A stretch of 64,000 nt of DNA, from contig NZ_CP045483.1 of the NCBI RefSeq assembly GCF_009729035.1, positions 1,014,001 to 1,078,000 on the forward strand, given 5' to 3'. Below the pieces are notes generated by a model that worked only from the letters and a program-made list of their open reading frames with translations, was not told the DNA's origin and did no database searches. Every line of letters begins with the position of its first letter. Within the stretch, counting starts at the first letter, position 1. Origin of the DNA: Stygiolobus azoricus. GTDB taxonomy: Archaea > Thermoproteota > Thermoprotei_A > Sulfolobales > Sulfolobaceae. Position numbers and translations under genes: made by a program. This document shows positions 25,687 to 34,680 of the stretch, piece after piece.

Positions 25687-26849
25687 CGAAGATTGTGAAC
25701 GTTTCTGGATTCAAAGAAGTCCTAGATGTTAAAGATGGAGATGATATTGTCGTTGATGCAGAGGGCAGAATCGCAGTTCCATCCTTTTACGACATGCATG
25801 TCCACCTAGAAAACGCTCTAACCCTTAGCTACACTGGAGATAATAAGAGCGGGACTTTATCAGAGGCTGTTGAAAGATGGGCTAAGGTGAGGGATACATT
25901 AAGTAAGGACGATATTAAACTTATCATGAAGAAGGCTATAATTTTAGAGCTCTATAATGGAGTAACGCATATAAGGACTCATGCAGATACATGCTCTAAG
26001 AACTTGAACTCGGTTAAGGCTGCACTGGAAGTTAAAGAGGAAATGAAAGACTACGTTGACATACAAGTTGTTGCATTTCCGGAACAAGGTGTATTTAACT
26101 GTGACCAAGAAAAATTTGTTAAGGCTATAGAGTTAGCTGATATTATTGGGGGTAAACCTGATGGGGAGGATAGTGAAGATCTCGGGAAGGAACAGCTAAG
26201 GCTAATAGCTGAGTTGTCGTTAAAGACCGGAAAGCCGATAGATGCACATATAGACCAAGGGGATGTACTTACCAAATTTGCAGAATATTTACTTTCTCTT
26301 AGGCACACTCATGTAGCTTTATCCCATCTTACAGCACTTCACTCAGCTCCACGTGAATACGCAGAAAGACTTATGAGTTTAATAAAGAGAAAAAGCGCAT
26401 CAGTTATAAGCTCTCCCTTGACCACAGTATACCTTAATTCTAGATATGGTGATTATCCTAAAATAAGGGGTATTACCAGAATAAAGGAAATGCTTGAAAG
26501 AGATATAAATGTGTGTTTAGGGCATGACGATTTTCAAAATCCTTTCTTCCCCTTAGGATTTGGTGATATAATTCAAGCTTTATACCTCGCTGTGCTATTA
26601 GATCAGATCAACCCGGTAGATGAAGTGATTAACCTCATCACGGTAAACGCTGAGAGAGAGTTTTCATACGCTTCTCGACCATCCAAAGATGATATTGTAA
26701 TCCTTGATGCAAAAAGTATAAGAGAACAACTATCCACTCTATCCAGTCGGTTCATGGTAATAAGAAAAGGTAAAATTATAGCTAAGACAAATAAGAGAGG
26801 TGAGGTAATAGTAGGAGGAAATACGTTCAATCCATTTTCTTTAATCTAG
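25683..26849 (+). CDS. CodA-like amidohydrolase, catalytic Glu replaced by Gln
   Basis: 388 residues, third CodA paralogue. H39-x-H41 in DMHVHLE, A-H189-I-D-Q192, SHLTALHS, YGDYPKIRGITRIKEML and GHDDF with D282 are visible. The usual HxDE glutamate is Gln192, so a deaminase mechanism like CodA is unlikely in the same form, while metal ligands remain. The substrate loop also differs (YLNSRYGDYPK). It overlaps the hydantoinase by 4 bp and probably acts on its ring products or substrate. Its 3' end overlaps the convergent Lrp-type gene by 9 bp. Confidence 0.8.
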   Translation: MTKIVNVSGFKEVLDVKDGDDIVVDAEGRIAVPSFYDMHVHLENALTLSYTGDNKSGTLSEAVERWAKVRDTLSKDDIKLIMKKAIILELYNGVTHIRTHADTCSKNLNSVKAALEVKEEMKDYVDIQVVAFPEQGVFNCDQEKFVKAIELADIIGGKPDGEDSEDLGKEQLRLIAELSLKTGKPIDAHIDQGDVLTKFAEYLLSLRHTHVALSHLTALHSAPREYAERLMSLIKRKSASVISSPLTTVYLNSRYGDYPKIRGITRIKEMLERDINVCLGHDDFQNPFFPLGFGDIIQALYLAVLLDQINPVDEVINLITVNAEREFSYASRPSKDDIVILDAKSIREQLSTLSSRFMVIRKGKIIAKTNKRGEVIVGGNTFNPFSLI

Positions 26850-27299
26850 AACGTAAAAAGGAGTTTCTCTTATTATCTTAGCGATTATTTGTGTGTTAGT
26901 TCTTTCTATCTCTGGCATACTCATAAGTTTTTCAAGGTATTTACTCATCATCTCGTCCCGGTTTCTGAACCTAGCGAGGACAATAAAGTCGTTTTCTCCT
27001 AATACGAAATAAACTCCCCAGACGCCAGAAAGTTGAGCAATTTTCTGGCCTAAGATTTCGTGGTAGTCCTTACCGTATTTGGCTTTAACTAAAGTCACAA
27101 CTAGATAGTCAAGGTTTAAGGACGCAGGGTCTATGTATGCGTAATAGCCTCTTATTACGCCTGATTTTTCAAGTCTTTTAATCCTATAAGCTACTGTGGA
27201 CTTTGGGGCTCTAACTTCTTCAGCTATTTTTTCTAGAGGATATTTGGCATCTGTTTGAAGTATTTTTAATATTTTGAGATCTACCTCATCCAGTTGCAT
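26841..27299 (-). CDS. Lrp/AsnC-family transcriptional regulator
   Basis: 152 residues. The N-terminal winged helix-turn-helix (about 1-60: LDEVDLKILKIL, then PLEKIAEEVRAPKSTVAYRIKRLEKSGVIRG) is followed by a RAM/ligand-binding domain (about 65-145) with GVWGVYFVLGENDFIVLARF. Such regulators sense amino acids or related metabolites and act as octamers or dimers on promoters. The position, tail-to-tail with the molybdenum-hydroxylase operon and facing the whole nitrogen region, makes it a candidate regulator of these genes. Its own promoter carries a 9-bp inverted repeat around the TATA box, suggesting autoregulation. Confidence 0.9.
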   Translation of the reverse strand: MQLDEVDLKILKILQTDAKYPLEKIAEEVRAPKSTVAYRIKRLEKSGVIRGYYAYIDPASLNLDYLVVTLVKAKYGKDYHEILGQKIAQLSGVWGVYFVLGENDFIVLARFRNRDEMMSKYLEKLMSMPEIERTNTQIIAKIIRETPFYVLD

Positions 27300-27306
27300 G
27301 GTTATA

Positions 27307-27342
27307 TTTTATACAGCTATCCTATTTAAAGATTGTATAAAA
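27307..27342 (-). promoter_or_regulatory. Probable operator and TATA box of the Lrp/AsnC gene
   Basis: TTTTATACA at 27307-27315 is the exact reverse complement of TGTATAAAA at 27334-27342. The 18-bp centre contains the minus-strand TATA element CTTTAAATA, about 28 bp before the ATG at 27299. A regulator dimer on these half-sites would cover the TATA box, as in autorepression. Confidence 0.6.
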
Positions 27343-27366
27343 AACAAAATATCTTGTAATTTCTAT

Positions 27367-27798
27367 CTATTGTGTCTTAATTTCCTCTTGTTTTCTTGGA
27401 TAAAATATACCGGTATTTGGTCTTAGTTTATCCTCAATAACGCTTCCTAGGTATAATGACGCTTGTAAGATTCCGTTAAAGTAGTCTTTTAGGTTATCAC
27501 TTTTTGCATGTATTGCACCTTCCAAAGTAGTTACAGCATTAATTACTGCCTCATCGCCGAAACTCCTTAGGTCTTCTCTTAAAAAGTCAAGGTTATCCTT
27601 TAGATAAGTGAAGACGTCTTTATTAATACCCAGAAGTTTGGATATTTCATCAGTAGTTTTTCCACATTCAACTGTAAGTAATCCAATTCTAGCTATATTT
27701 TCTATCCTTTCGAGGTATCTACCAGCCCATAATATCTTATATCCAGTGCTCTTCGTTATCAAACCTTTTTTACCCCCACAGTAAGTTTCTTCAACCAT
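27367..27798 (-). CDS. Alpha-E domain (DUF403) protein, half length
   Basis: 143 residues. KILWAGRYLERIENIARIGLL (near residues 22-42) is the alpha-E signature (usually LYWLGRYLER-x-ENTAR). The rest is all-helical, without a catalytic motif. Usual members are about 300 residues, so this one is about half length, and the missing part is neither in frame nor obvious downstream. It overlaps the transglutaminase gene by 40 bp and completes the three-gene set known from bacteria of ATP-grasp, alpha-E and transglutaminase proteins. These are thought to form and hydrolyse a peptide tag or gamma-linked peptide; the function is not proved. Confidence 0.7.
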   Translation of the reverse strand: MVEETYCGGKKGLITKSTGYKILWAGRYLERIENIARIGLLTVECGKTTDEISKLLGINKDVFTYLKDNLDFLREDLRSFGDEAVINAVTTLEGAIHAKSDNLKDYFNGILQASLYLGSVIEDKLRPNTGIFYPRKQEEIKTQ

Positions 27799-28559
27799 CC
27801 TCTCCCTTTGCTTACGAAAGTACCCACAATGGGAGCTGCATCATAATAGTCTCTTCCTATAGCGAACTTTACATATTTTATCTCATTGTAAAATTTATTC
27901 CTAGTAGGGTCTATGGGTATCCAGCCGAAAGGTGTTTTAACTTCCACCCACGCATGTGTTGTAGTGGGGTTATTGTGTACTATACCCATTACATATCTGG
28001 CAGGAAATCGCATAGCACGAAGTATCCCAATAGTTATTTGAGCTATATCTTGGCACACACCAAGTCCCATTTCGAAACTCTTATGTGCGGGTGTATCAAC
28101 GTTAGTAACACCTTCCTTATAAGTTATTCTATTTTTGACGAAAGATACTACTTTATGAAGTAGCTCATCCAGAGTTCTAGATTCATTATAGATCTTAGCG
28201 GCTATTGGTTTAAAATAATCAATGTCAATTAATCTAGTAGAGTCCATATACAGAGGTTCATAAACGTTACAAGGCAACTCACAATCAGTGAAGTCCATGA
28301 CGTTCACTATCACTTTACTCATACTCCTAATAGTCATTGAGTAATGGGGCTTAATTATCTTCACCCTATATACTGTATTGCCTAGTATGTCCTTATATTT
28401 AGTCACGTACCCATCAGGTTCTGTCTCAACCCTCTCCTCTAAGACAGTCTGGTTTTCTCCGTCATATGGTACAATCTTCAGTGTATTGTCGTTAGAAGTC
28501 ACAACGTCCTCGTATTCATATCTAGCCTCATAAAATACCTCGTAGTTTATAATATCCAT
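27759..28559 (-). CDS. Transglutaminase-like cysteine protease
   Basis: 266 residues. The N-terminal half is a bacterial-type transglutaminase N domain (YEVFYEARYEYEDVV, then a long beta segment to about residue 95). The core carries the catalytic Cys in GVCQDIAQITIGILRAMRFPAR (about 158-179), the His in THAWVEV (about 193-199) and the Asp in IPIDPT (about 207-212). The family cleaves or transfers peptide amides. It lies between alpha-E and ATP-grasp genes and overlaps both, so the three are translated together. Confidence 0.8.
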   Translation of the reverse strand: MDIINYEVFYEARYEYEDVVTSNDNTLKIVPYDGENQTVLEERVETEPDGYVTKYKDILGNTVYRVKIIKPHYSMTIRSMSKVIVNVMDFTDCELPCNVYEPLYMDSTRLIDIDYFKPIAAKIYNESRTLDELLHKVVSFVKNRITYKEGVTNVDTPAHKSFEMGLGVCQDIAQITIGILRAMRFPARYVMGIVHNNPTTTHAWVEVKTPFGWIPIDPTRNKFYNEIKYVKFAIGRDYYDAAPIVGTFVSKGRGWLKKLTVGVKKV

Positions 28560-29860
28560 ACCGGTTTCACCAACCCTCCAGAGGAATTATTAGTTATTCT
28601 ACTACCGAACGGTGCAACTCTACTTAGAATTGATGTAGACGCCTCGTCGATAAACATGAATACTCTAATATCAGCATAAGTCTGGTAAAAGTTATCCTCA
28701 ATCGCTGAAATTACAGTATCAAAGTCCAAGGTCTCCTGGATCATAAATTCTTCAGGATAATTTCTAGCTTCTCTTAAAATTTTAACTCTTTCCTCTGACG
28801 GTAAATCTTTTAAAACGTAAGTACCGGAACCACCGTAACCCTCTCTTCGCTTAATTACAAATTTCTCTAGTTCCTTTTCGAATTGTTCCTTAGTTCCCTC
28901 GAGGGGTAACGAGAAGGGTTGTCTGATGACTTCTTTTATCCCCATGAAGTCCATTATTTTGGGCATAAAGCAGAATGTTATCTTATCGTCAGCTATCCCA
29001 GTACCCGGTGCGTTAACTATGTTTACCCATCCCCTGAGGTAAGCATTCATCAAACCTGGCGTTAATATGTCTAAATCCTCAATCCTTCTGTAAATCACAT
29101 CCACGTGAACTTCGCCACTATCAATAGTCTTGACAACTACCTCACCTTCCTTTACTGCTATGTCGGATGGCTCAGCGAGAATTATGTTAAGGTTATCAGA
29201 GTAAAACTTATGTTCGAAATATGCTGAATTATAAGTGCCGTCAGTTAATATTACGATCACTGGATCTTTAGTATCTGACGCTTTTTCTAGGGTTGATTTA
29301 AGTTTACTTAGTCCATCTCCTATATCTCCCTTCTTGGAATATACGTCCTTAAACTCCCTATTTACTAGCTCAACAGTTTTTATCGCATAACTCATGCCTG
29401 AAGGTATCCTTACGTTATCTTCCAAAATGTATGGTACACCATGTACCTTCACTAGGTCTTCTCCATATATATAAACGTAAATTCCCTTAGGCGGATCAAA
29501 ACCGATCATTTCAGGTCTAAAATAAACTGAGGATTTAATAATTTCTTCAGGGACAACTACTTTGTCACCGTGATACCAAGAATAAAGAAACTTATTAATA
29601 GCTTCACCTCTCTTCTTAAGTCCATCGGAAATTAGATTAAATTCGTCTCTAGTTATTATTCTTGGTAGAGGATCTATTTTTATACTTCTATAATAATAAG
29701 ATGTGTAAAAAGTAAACCCTTCTCGGTATGCAATTTCATTTACCAACTTAACATGCTTAAAATAATCTTTAGAGTTCTCTACGTCAGTAATAATTTGTTT
29801 GTATCTCTCATCATAATACTCTAGGTAAGATGATGAGTTAATTTTTTTAAAAGGTATCAC
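28547..29860 (-). CDS. Circularly permuted ATP-grasp protein (CP_ATPgrasp_2)
   Basis: 437 residues from GTG 29860 (a GTTTATTAACC box is centred about 26 bp upstream). Visible: RPEMIGFDPPKGIYVYIYGEDLVKVHGVPYILEDNVRIPSGMSY split over the N-terminal third, a central Rossmann-like part (PVIVILTDGTYNSAYFEH), INAPGTGIADDK, and VIKRREGYGGSGTYVLKD, the Gly-rich ATP loop. These are hallmarks of the DUF404/DUF407 ATP-grasp family, probably an amide ligase. It heads the alpha-E/transglutaminase operon. The peptide substrate is unknown. Confidence 0.8.
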   Translation of the reverse strand: MIPFKKINSSSYLEYYDERYKQIITDVENSKDYFKHVKLVNEIAYREGFTFYTSYYYRSIKIDPLPRIITRDEFNLISDGLKKRGEAINKFLYSWYHGDKVVVPEEIIKSSVYFRPEMIGFDPPKGIYVYIYGEDLVKVHGVPYILEDNVRIPSGMSYAIKTVELVNREFKDVYSKKGDIGDGLSKLKSTLEKASDTKDPVIVILTDGTYNSAYFEHKFYSDNLNIILAEPSDIAVKEGEVVVKTIDSGEVHVDVIYRRIEDLDILTPGLMNAYLRGWVNIVNAPGTGIADDKITFCFMPKIMDFMGIKEVIRQPFSLPLEGTKEQFEKELEKFVIKRREGYGGSGTYVLKDLPSEERVKILREARNYPEEFMIQETLDFDTVISAIEDNFYQTYADIRVFMFIDEASTSILSRVAPFGSRITNNSSGGLVKPVWIL

Positions 29861-30067
29861 AGTTTAATTTTTTCTCTACTGGTTAATAAACTTGAATAAG
29901 AAGTTAAACTCTAACCGTCGAAAACTGTTCACTTTTCAGCATTTTTTGAGAGTGATTATGTAAATATATTTGTAAGTTTTTTAAAAAATTACGTAAAGAT
30001 AATGATGGAAACTAGGCTAAAAATGAACAATTTGTAATTCGAAAGCCATAACCGTTGATAAAATAAC

Positions 30068-30080
30068 ACTTATATATTAG
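30068..30080 (+). promoter_or_regulatory. TATA box of the phosphoesterase gene
   Basis: CTTATATATTAG is centred about 27 bp before the ATG at 30101, giving a leaderless transcript. Confidence 0.55.
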
Positions 30081-30100
30081 GGTTAAAGAATGTTAATAGT

Positions 30101-31078
30101 ATGGGGTTATTTAGGAAGAAACAACAAGACGGAGTGGAAACTAAGTCTCAGTTTAAGATATTATACACGTCAGATGTGCACGGCTCAGAAGTAACTTTCA
30201 AGAAGTTTCTAAATGCTGGAAAAATGTTCAAAGTAGATGCATTAATAATTGGCGGAGATTTAGCCGGTAAAGCGTTAATACCTATAATAGACTTAGGAAA
30301 CGGAAAATATGACATTCAGGGAACTGAAGTTGGAAGAGAGGGTTTAGAAATGATAAAACAAAGGATAAGAAACGAAGGAAATTATTACGTAGTTGTAGAC
30401 AAGAAGGGATTTGAAGAGCTTAATTATGATAAAAGGAAAGTAGATGAGGCTTTCAAAACAGCAATGATAGAGAGATTGAGGGAGTGGATAAAGATAGCTG
30501 AGGAGAGATATAAGGGTACTAATATTCCTATTTACGTTAATCTCGGAAATGATGATCCGACATACCTTTTCGACATAATAGACGAAAGTAGTGTTGTGAG
30601 AAGGACTGAAGGATTCGTTATACCTTTAGGTAAATATGAGATGATCTCCTTTGGATACGTAAATCCCACTCCATGGAATACGCCAAGAGAGATGAGTGAA
30701 GAAGAGTTATACTCAAATATGAAGAGTATGGTGGAGAAGCTCTCCAACCCTAATTTAGCTATATTTAACTTTCATGCACCTCCTTACGGGACCAATCTAG
30801 ATAACGCACCTCTATTAGACAAAACGTTAAAACCCGTTGTAAAAGGAGGGGAGATAGTTATGACACACGTAGGTTCTAAGGCAGTTAGGAGTATAATTGA
30901 GGAGTATAAACCTTTAATGGGAATTCACGGTCATATTCATGAGTCTAGGGGTTTCGATAGGGTAGCAAGTGCATTAGTCCTTAACCCTGGAAGCGAGTAC
31001 AATTCTGGTATATTTCATGGCGTGTACATAGTTCTGGAGGGAGAAAAAGTAAAGACTCATCAGTTCATAACAGGTTAA
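30101..31078 (+). CDS. Calcineurin-like metallophosphoesterase
   Basis: 325 residues. Metal-site motifs are in order: YTSDVHGSE (D-x-H, about 25-33), IIGGDLAG (GGD, about 50-57), NLGNDDP (GND, about 146-152), NFHAPPYGT (about 223-231), THVGS and GIHGHIHES (GHxH, about 279-287). The fold is that of phosphodiesterases with two metals. The region after GGD is longer than usual (residues 58-140), so it may have an additional cap. The substrate is unknown. It is divergent from the ATP-grasp operon. Confidence 0.8.
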   Translation: MGLFRKKQQDGVETKSQFKILYTSDVHGSEVTFKKFLNAGKMFKVDALIIGGDLAGKALIPIIDLGNGKYDIQGTEVGREGLEMIKQRIRNEGNYYVVVDKKGFEELNYDKRKVDEAFKTAMIERLREWIKIAEERYKGTNIPIYVNLGNDDPTYLFDIIDESSVVRRTEGFVIPLGKYEMISFGYVNPTPWNTPREMSEEELYSNMKSMVEKLSNPNLAIFNFHAPPYGTNLDNAPLLDKTLKPVVKGGEIVMTHVGSKAVRSIIEEYKPLMGIHGHIHESRGFDRVASALVLNPGSEYNSGIFHGVYIVLEGEKVKTHQFITG

Positions 31079-31251
31079 GTTATTAAGAGATTATTATTTT
31101 ATTTTCATTTTAAATTCCTTAGTTTTTATCAAAATAATGTAACATCTATATTCTTGTTTAGAGTTTCAGAATCATATAATATCTGTTAAGAACAACTAAT
31201 ATAATATAGAGAATTGTGAATAAACTTATTATTAAGAGACAGTCAATTTTA

Positions 31252-31578
31252 ATGAGAAGAGTTATGGATATCAGATATAAGGAAAATCAACTAAGTACTA
31301 CGTTATTTCGTATAATAATAACAAAAGTTATTGGAGCTAATCTAAACTACATAGACGAAATGGAACTAGAAAACTTTTCAGAAGGAGACTTAAAATTAAC
31401 CTTAGAGCATCTCATTGCATCAGGAGCAACTAAAATAATAATATTAGCAAAGTACAATGAAAAATATATTTCAACAATAATCGAGACGAGTAAATTAGAT
31501 GTGCCAATTTATTTTGTTGAAGAACAGGAGCTTGAGGATGATAAAAAATTTATAATTTTAGTAGAGAGGGTTCAATAA
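31252..31578 (+). CDS. Hypothetical small soluble protein
   Basis: 108 residues from ATG 31252; GTG 31216 would add 12. I chose the later start because a CTTATTATTAAG box lies about 24 bp before it. The protein begins MRRVMDIRYKEN and alternates strands and helices (KIIILAKYNEK, IYFVEEQEL, FIILVERV), like a small alpha/beta domain. No family is recognised. It lies between the phosphoesterase and the urease operon and has no clear link with either. Confidence 0.5.
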   Translation: MRRVMDIRYKENQLSTTLFRIIITKVIGANLNYIDEMELENFSEGDLKLTLEHLIASGATKIIILAKYNEKYISTIIETSKLDVPIYFVEEQELEDDKKFIILVERVQ

Positions 31579-31634
31579 ACTATTAAAAACTATTATAATA
31601 TTTTTAGAAGTCAATGTATGTTAAAGGATCTTTA

Positions 31635-31659
31635 TATCGAGAATCCAAACATCTCGATA
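31635..31659. repeat. 8-bp inverted repeat (hairpin) upstream of urease
   Basis: TATCGAGA and TCTCGATA are perfect inverted copies around a 9-bp loop, about 200 bp before the urease start. It could be a hairpin in an untranslated transcript or a regulator site. The related sequence TCTCGATAAAT also occurs near 22384, just before the TATA box of the molybdenum-hydroxylase operon. Confidence 0.35.
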
Positions 31660-31855
31660 AATTCCCATATAGATTCTTCGCAATTCTATCCATAGGTAAT
31701 ACAAAAGATGCTGAATAATGTTTAGTTTTATTGATGTGTAATGATAATTACAGAACGTGATACGCTTAATAGATAGCCTAAATTTATGAAAGTCTTACAT
31801 TATTAAACCATTTAACTTTATAATATAATTTACCATTATACCATTTGAACATAAA

Positions 31856-32518
31856 ATGTTTTTAACACCCCGTGAGCAGGAGAAACTATTAATCTCATGG
31901 GCAGCAGAAGTTGCTAGGAGGAGAAAGCAAAGGGGAATAAAATTAAATTACGTAGAAGCTCAGGCAATAATAATAGATTACATTCTCGAAAAAGCTAGAG
32001 AAGGAGCTAGAATGGAAGACATTATAAAGGGCGCTCAAGAACTCCTAACAGAAAACGACGTAATGGACGAAGTGCCTGAAATGCTTGATCTGATCCAAGT
32101 AGAGGCTACTTTCCCAGACGGAACTAAACTGGTAACAGTCAGAAACCCAATCAAGTCTTCAAAGAAAACTCTAAACACATTTGTAATCAATGAAGGGGAA
32201 GTAAATATTGATGATAAGGAGGAAGTAGAACTGGAAGTCACAAACACCGGTGATCGCCCTATTCAGGTCGGTTCTCACTATCACTTTTTCGAGGTTAATA
32301 AAGCCCTGAAGTTTGATAGAGAGAAAGCATTCGGAATGAGACTTTCTATACCTTCAGGAACTTCTGTAAGGTTTGAACCAGGTCAAACTAGGGTTGTCAA
32401 ACTGAGAAAGATAGGTGGTTCTCGTAGGGTAACTGGGCTTAACGGTTTAGTAGAAGGCTCTCTAGACCACAATAAAGATCAAGCTATAAAGAGAGCGAAA
32501 GAGAGGGGGTTATTGTGA
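31856..32518 (+). CDS. ureAB: Urease subunit gamma-beta fusion
   Basis: 220 residues. Residues about 1-100 are the gamma subunit ([25 protein letters not shown], then [25 protein letters not shown]). After a short linker, residues about 112-215 are the beta subunit ([50 protein letters not shown]). Both are structural parts of the urease core. The fused layout is the one known from Helicobacter UreA. A TTATAATATAA box lies about 30 bp before the ATG. The gene overlaps ureC by GTGA, so the operon starts here. Confidence 0.9.
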   Translation: MFLTPREQEKLLISWAAEVARRRKQRGIKLNYVEAQAIIIDYILEKAREGARMEDIIKGAQELLTENDVMDEVPEMLDLIQVEATFPDGTKLVTVRNPIKSSKKTLNTFVINEGEVNIDDKEEVELEVTNTGDRPIQVGSHYHFFEVNKALKFDREKAFGMRLSIPSGTSVRFEPGQTRVVKLRKIGGSRRVTGLNGLVEGSLDHNKDQAIKRAKERGLL

Positions 32519-34188
32519 AAATAGACAGACACCGCTACTTCGAACTATATGGTCCAACAGAAGGAGACAGTATAAGACTGGGAAACTCTAACTTATATGT
32601 GACAATAGAGAAGGATCTAATACAGAAAGGAGAAGAACTCGTTTTCGGGGCAGGCAAAACAGCTAGAGACGGGTTAGGACTTTTACCTACTGTTAGAGAA
32701 GAAGATGCAATGGACACGATAATTACAAACGTAGTAATATTAGACCCCTTATTGGGCGTAGTTAAAGCCGATATAGGTATAAAGGATGGTGTAATAGTAG
32801 GGATAGGTCATGGAGGAAACCCGTTCACAATGGACGGGGTGGATTTCGTGTTAGGTAGTAATACGGAAATAATTTCTGGAGAAGGGTTAATAGCTACTCC
32901 GGGCTTTATAGATACTCACGTACATTGGGTAGCACCGCAACAAGTATTTGACGCACTTTCAGCGGGTTTCACTACTCTTATTGGAGGTGGGACAGGCCCA
33001 GCTGAGGGTACTAAGGCAACTACAGTAACTCCAGGTTCTTGGAATATTAAGATAGTAGCAGAAGCTTTGGATTATTTTCCGCTTAACTTTGGGCTGACCG
33101 CAAAAGGTTCCTCAAGTAGGATAACTATGGAACAAGCATTAAGGGCAGGAGCTTTAGGTTTTAAGATCCATGAGGACTGGGGGGCTATGCCGAGAGTTGT
33201 AGATGAAACCCTTACTGTAGCTGACGAGTATGATGTACAAGTTGCGATACACACAGACACTTCAAACGAAAGTGGGTATTTAGAGGACACACTAAACGCA
33301 ATAGGTGGTAGAACTATTCATGCTTATCATGTGGAAGGAGCAGGTGGAGGTCACGCTCCTGATATAATAAGAATATGTGGAGAGCCTAACATATTACCAT
33401 CTTCAACAAACCCTACTAAACCGTTTACAATTCACACATATGAGGAACATCTGGAGATGCTAATGGCTGTGCACCACTTAAACCCTAAAGTACCAGAAGA
33501 CGTGGCTTATGCAGAGTCCAGAATTAGGGAAGAGACTATGCAAGCTGAGGACTATCTACATGATCTAGGAGCAATAAGTATGATGTCATCAGATTCACAA
33601 GCGATGGGTAGAGTTGGTGAGACTGCAATCAGAACTTTCCAGTTAGCTCATAAGATGAAGGAGTTAGGGCTCATAAAAATGAGTGATAATGAGAGGGTTT
33701 TACGTTATTTGGCTAAAATTACAATTAACCCAGCCATAACTCACGGTATATCGTCTTACGTAGGTACTTTATCTCCAGGCCACTTGGCGGATATTGTATT
33801 ATGGGATCCTCGGTTTTTCCCAGTAAAACCGTACATGGTGATTAAGGGTGGGGCTATAGCTTGGGCACTTATGGGAGATACTAACGCTTCAATAGCGTAC
33901 TCCCAACCAGTGCTTTATAAGCCCATGTTTGGATATTATTCAGCAAAGACTATCTCGTTATGGTTCTCAGCAGCTGATGGAGTTGAAAACGTATCGAAGG
34001 TAGTTAGGAGGAAAGTAGTACCGGTGAGAAACACGAGGAATATCAGCAAAAAGGACATGGTGTTTAACAACTCTTTACCTAAGATTGAAGTAGATCCTGA
34101 TACTTACGAGGTCAAGGTAAACGGTGTTGTCCCAAAGGTCCCACCTTCTAAGTGGCTACCTTTCACCCAGTTGTATTTCATGTACTAG
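32515..34188 (+). CDS. ureC: Urease subunit alpha
   Basis: 557 residues, GTG start overlapping ureAB. The nickel site is complete: H135/H137 in THVHW, K217 (carbamylated) and H219 in GFKIHEDWG, the His of AIHTDT and of [14 protein letters not shown], and the Asp of SSDSQAMG. The flap sequence reads [10 protein letters not shown]: the cysteine of most ureases (C319 of Klebsiella) is Val319, while H320 remains. Urease hydrolyses urea to ammonia and carbamate in the cytosol. The cysteine is not essential, but it tunes activity and is the target of thiol inhibitors. Length is close to the usual 566-570. Confidence 0.95.
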   Translation: MKIDRHRYFELYGPTEGDSIRLGNSNLYVTIEKDLIQKGEELVFGAGKTARDGLGLLPTVREEDAMDTIITNVVILDPLLGVVKADIGIKDGVIVGIGHGGNPFTMDGVDFVLGSNTEIISGEGLIATPGFIDTHVHWVAPQQVFDALSAGFTTLIGGGTGPAEGTKATTVTPGSWNIKIVAEALDYFPLNFGLTAKGSSSRITMEQALRAGALGFKIHEDWGAMPRVVDETLTVADEYDVQVAIHTDTSNESGYLEDTLNAIGGRTIHAYHVEGAGGGHAPDIIRICGEPNILPSSTNPTKPFTIHTYEEHLEMLMAVHHLNPKVPEDVAYAESRIREETMQAEDYLHDLGAISMMSSDSQAMGRVGETAIRTFQLAHKMKELGLIKMSDNERVLRYLAKITINPAITHGISSYVGTLSPGHLADIVLWDPRFFPVKPYMVIKGGAIAWALMGDTNASIAYSQPVLYKPMFGYYSAKTISLWFSAADGVENVSKVVRRKVVPVRNTRNISKKDMVFNNSLPKIEVDPDTYEVKVNGVVPKVPPSKWLPFTQLYFMY

Positions 34189-34680
34189 GTGATGGAAATG
34201 ATGGTCGTCAGGAAATTGGGTAGAAGGGACGAGTTAAGGTCTGTTGTTGAAAAGGCACAGAAAAATGGTCTGCTCAGGATAGTTAAATTATCGAGAGAAT
34301 GTATAGAAAAAGGAAAATGTAAAAGCAAGACTAACTTAAACGAAGACGTAGTTATTAACTTAAAGGGAGTCCCGCTTAACGAAGGTGACATATTAGAGGC
34401 TGATAACGGTCTACTAATCCTAGTGGAGTTAAAAGAAGAGAAAGTAATTGAGTTTGAGCTAAAGGACCCAATAGAAGCGTTTAAACTCGGTTTTGCTTTG
34501 GGCAATTACCATATGAGAGTAATGTTACAAGGTGGTAAGGTATATATCTCATCTGAGTTAGGGGAGGAGTTCCTCCTAGAGAGATTCAAAGAATATAATC
34601 CCAAAGTAAGAGAGTTAGTGTTCAAGCCCAACTTAGAACTCCCAGTATCTCCGGTGGTGATAGATTTTGCTAACACCTAG
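34189..34680 (+). CDS. ureE: Urease accessory protein UreE
   Basis: 163 residues. The C-terminal domain holds LGFALGNYHMRVMLQGGKVYIS (about 103-124), corresponding to the LGNRH region of UreE where the nickel-binding His sits at the dimer interface. There is no His-rich tail, so nickel storage is limited. The start GTG 34189 follows the ureC stop directly; ATGs at 34192 and 34201 are alternatives. UreE delivers nickel to the urease-activating complex. It overlaps ureF by 14 bp. Confidence 0.8.
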   Translation: MMEMMVVRKLGRRDELRSVVEKAQKNGLLRIVKLSRECIEKGKCKSKTNLNEDVVINLKGVPLNEGDILEADNGLLILVELKEEKVIEFELKDPIEAFKLGFALGNYHMRVMLQGGKVYISSELGEEFLLERFKEYNPKVRELVFKPNLELPVSPVVIDFANT

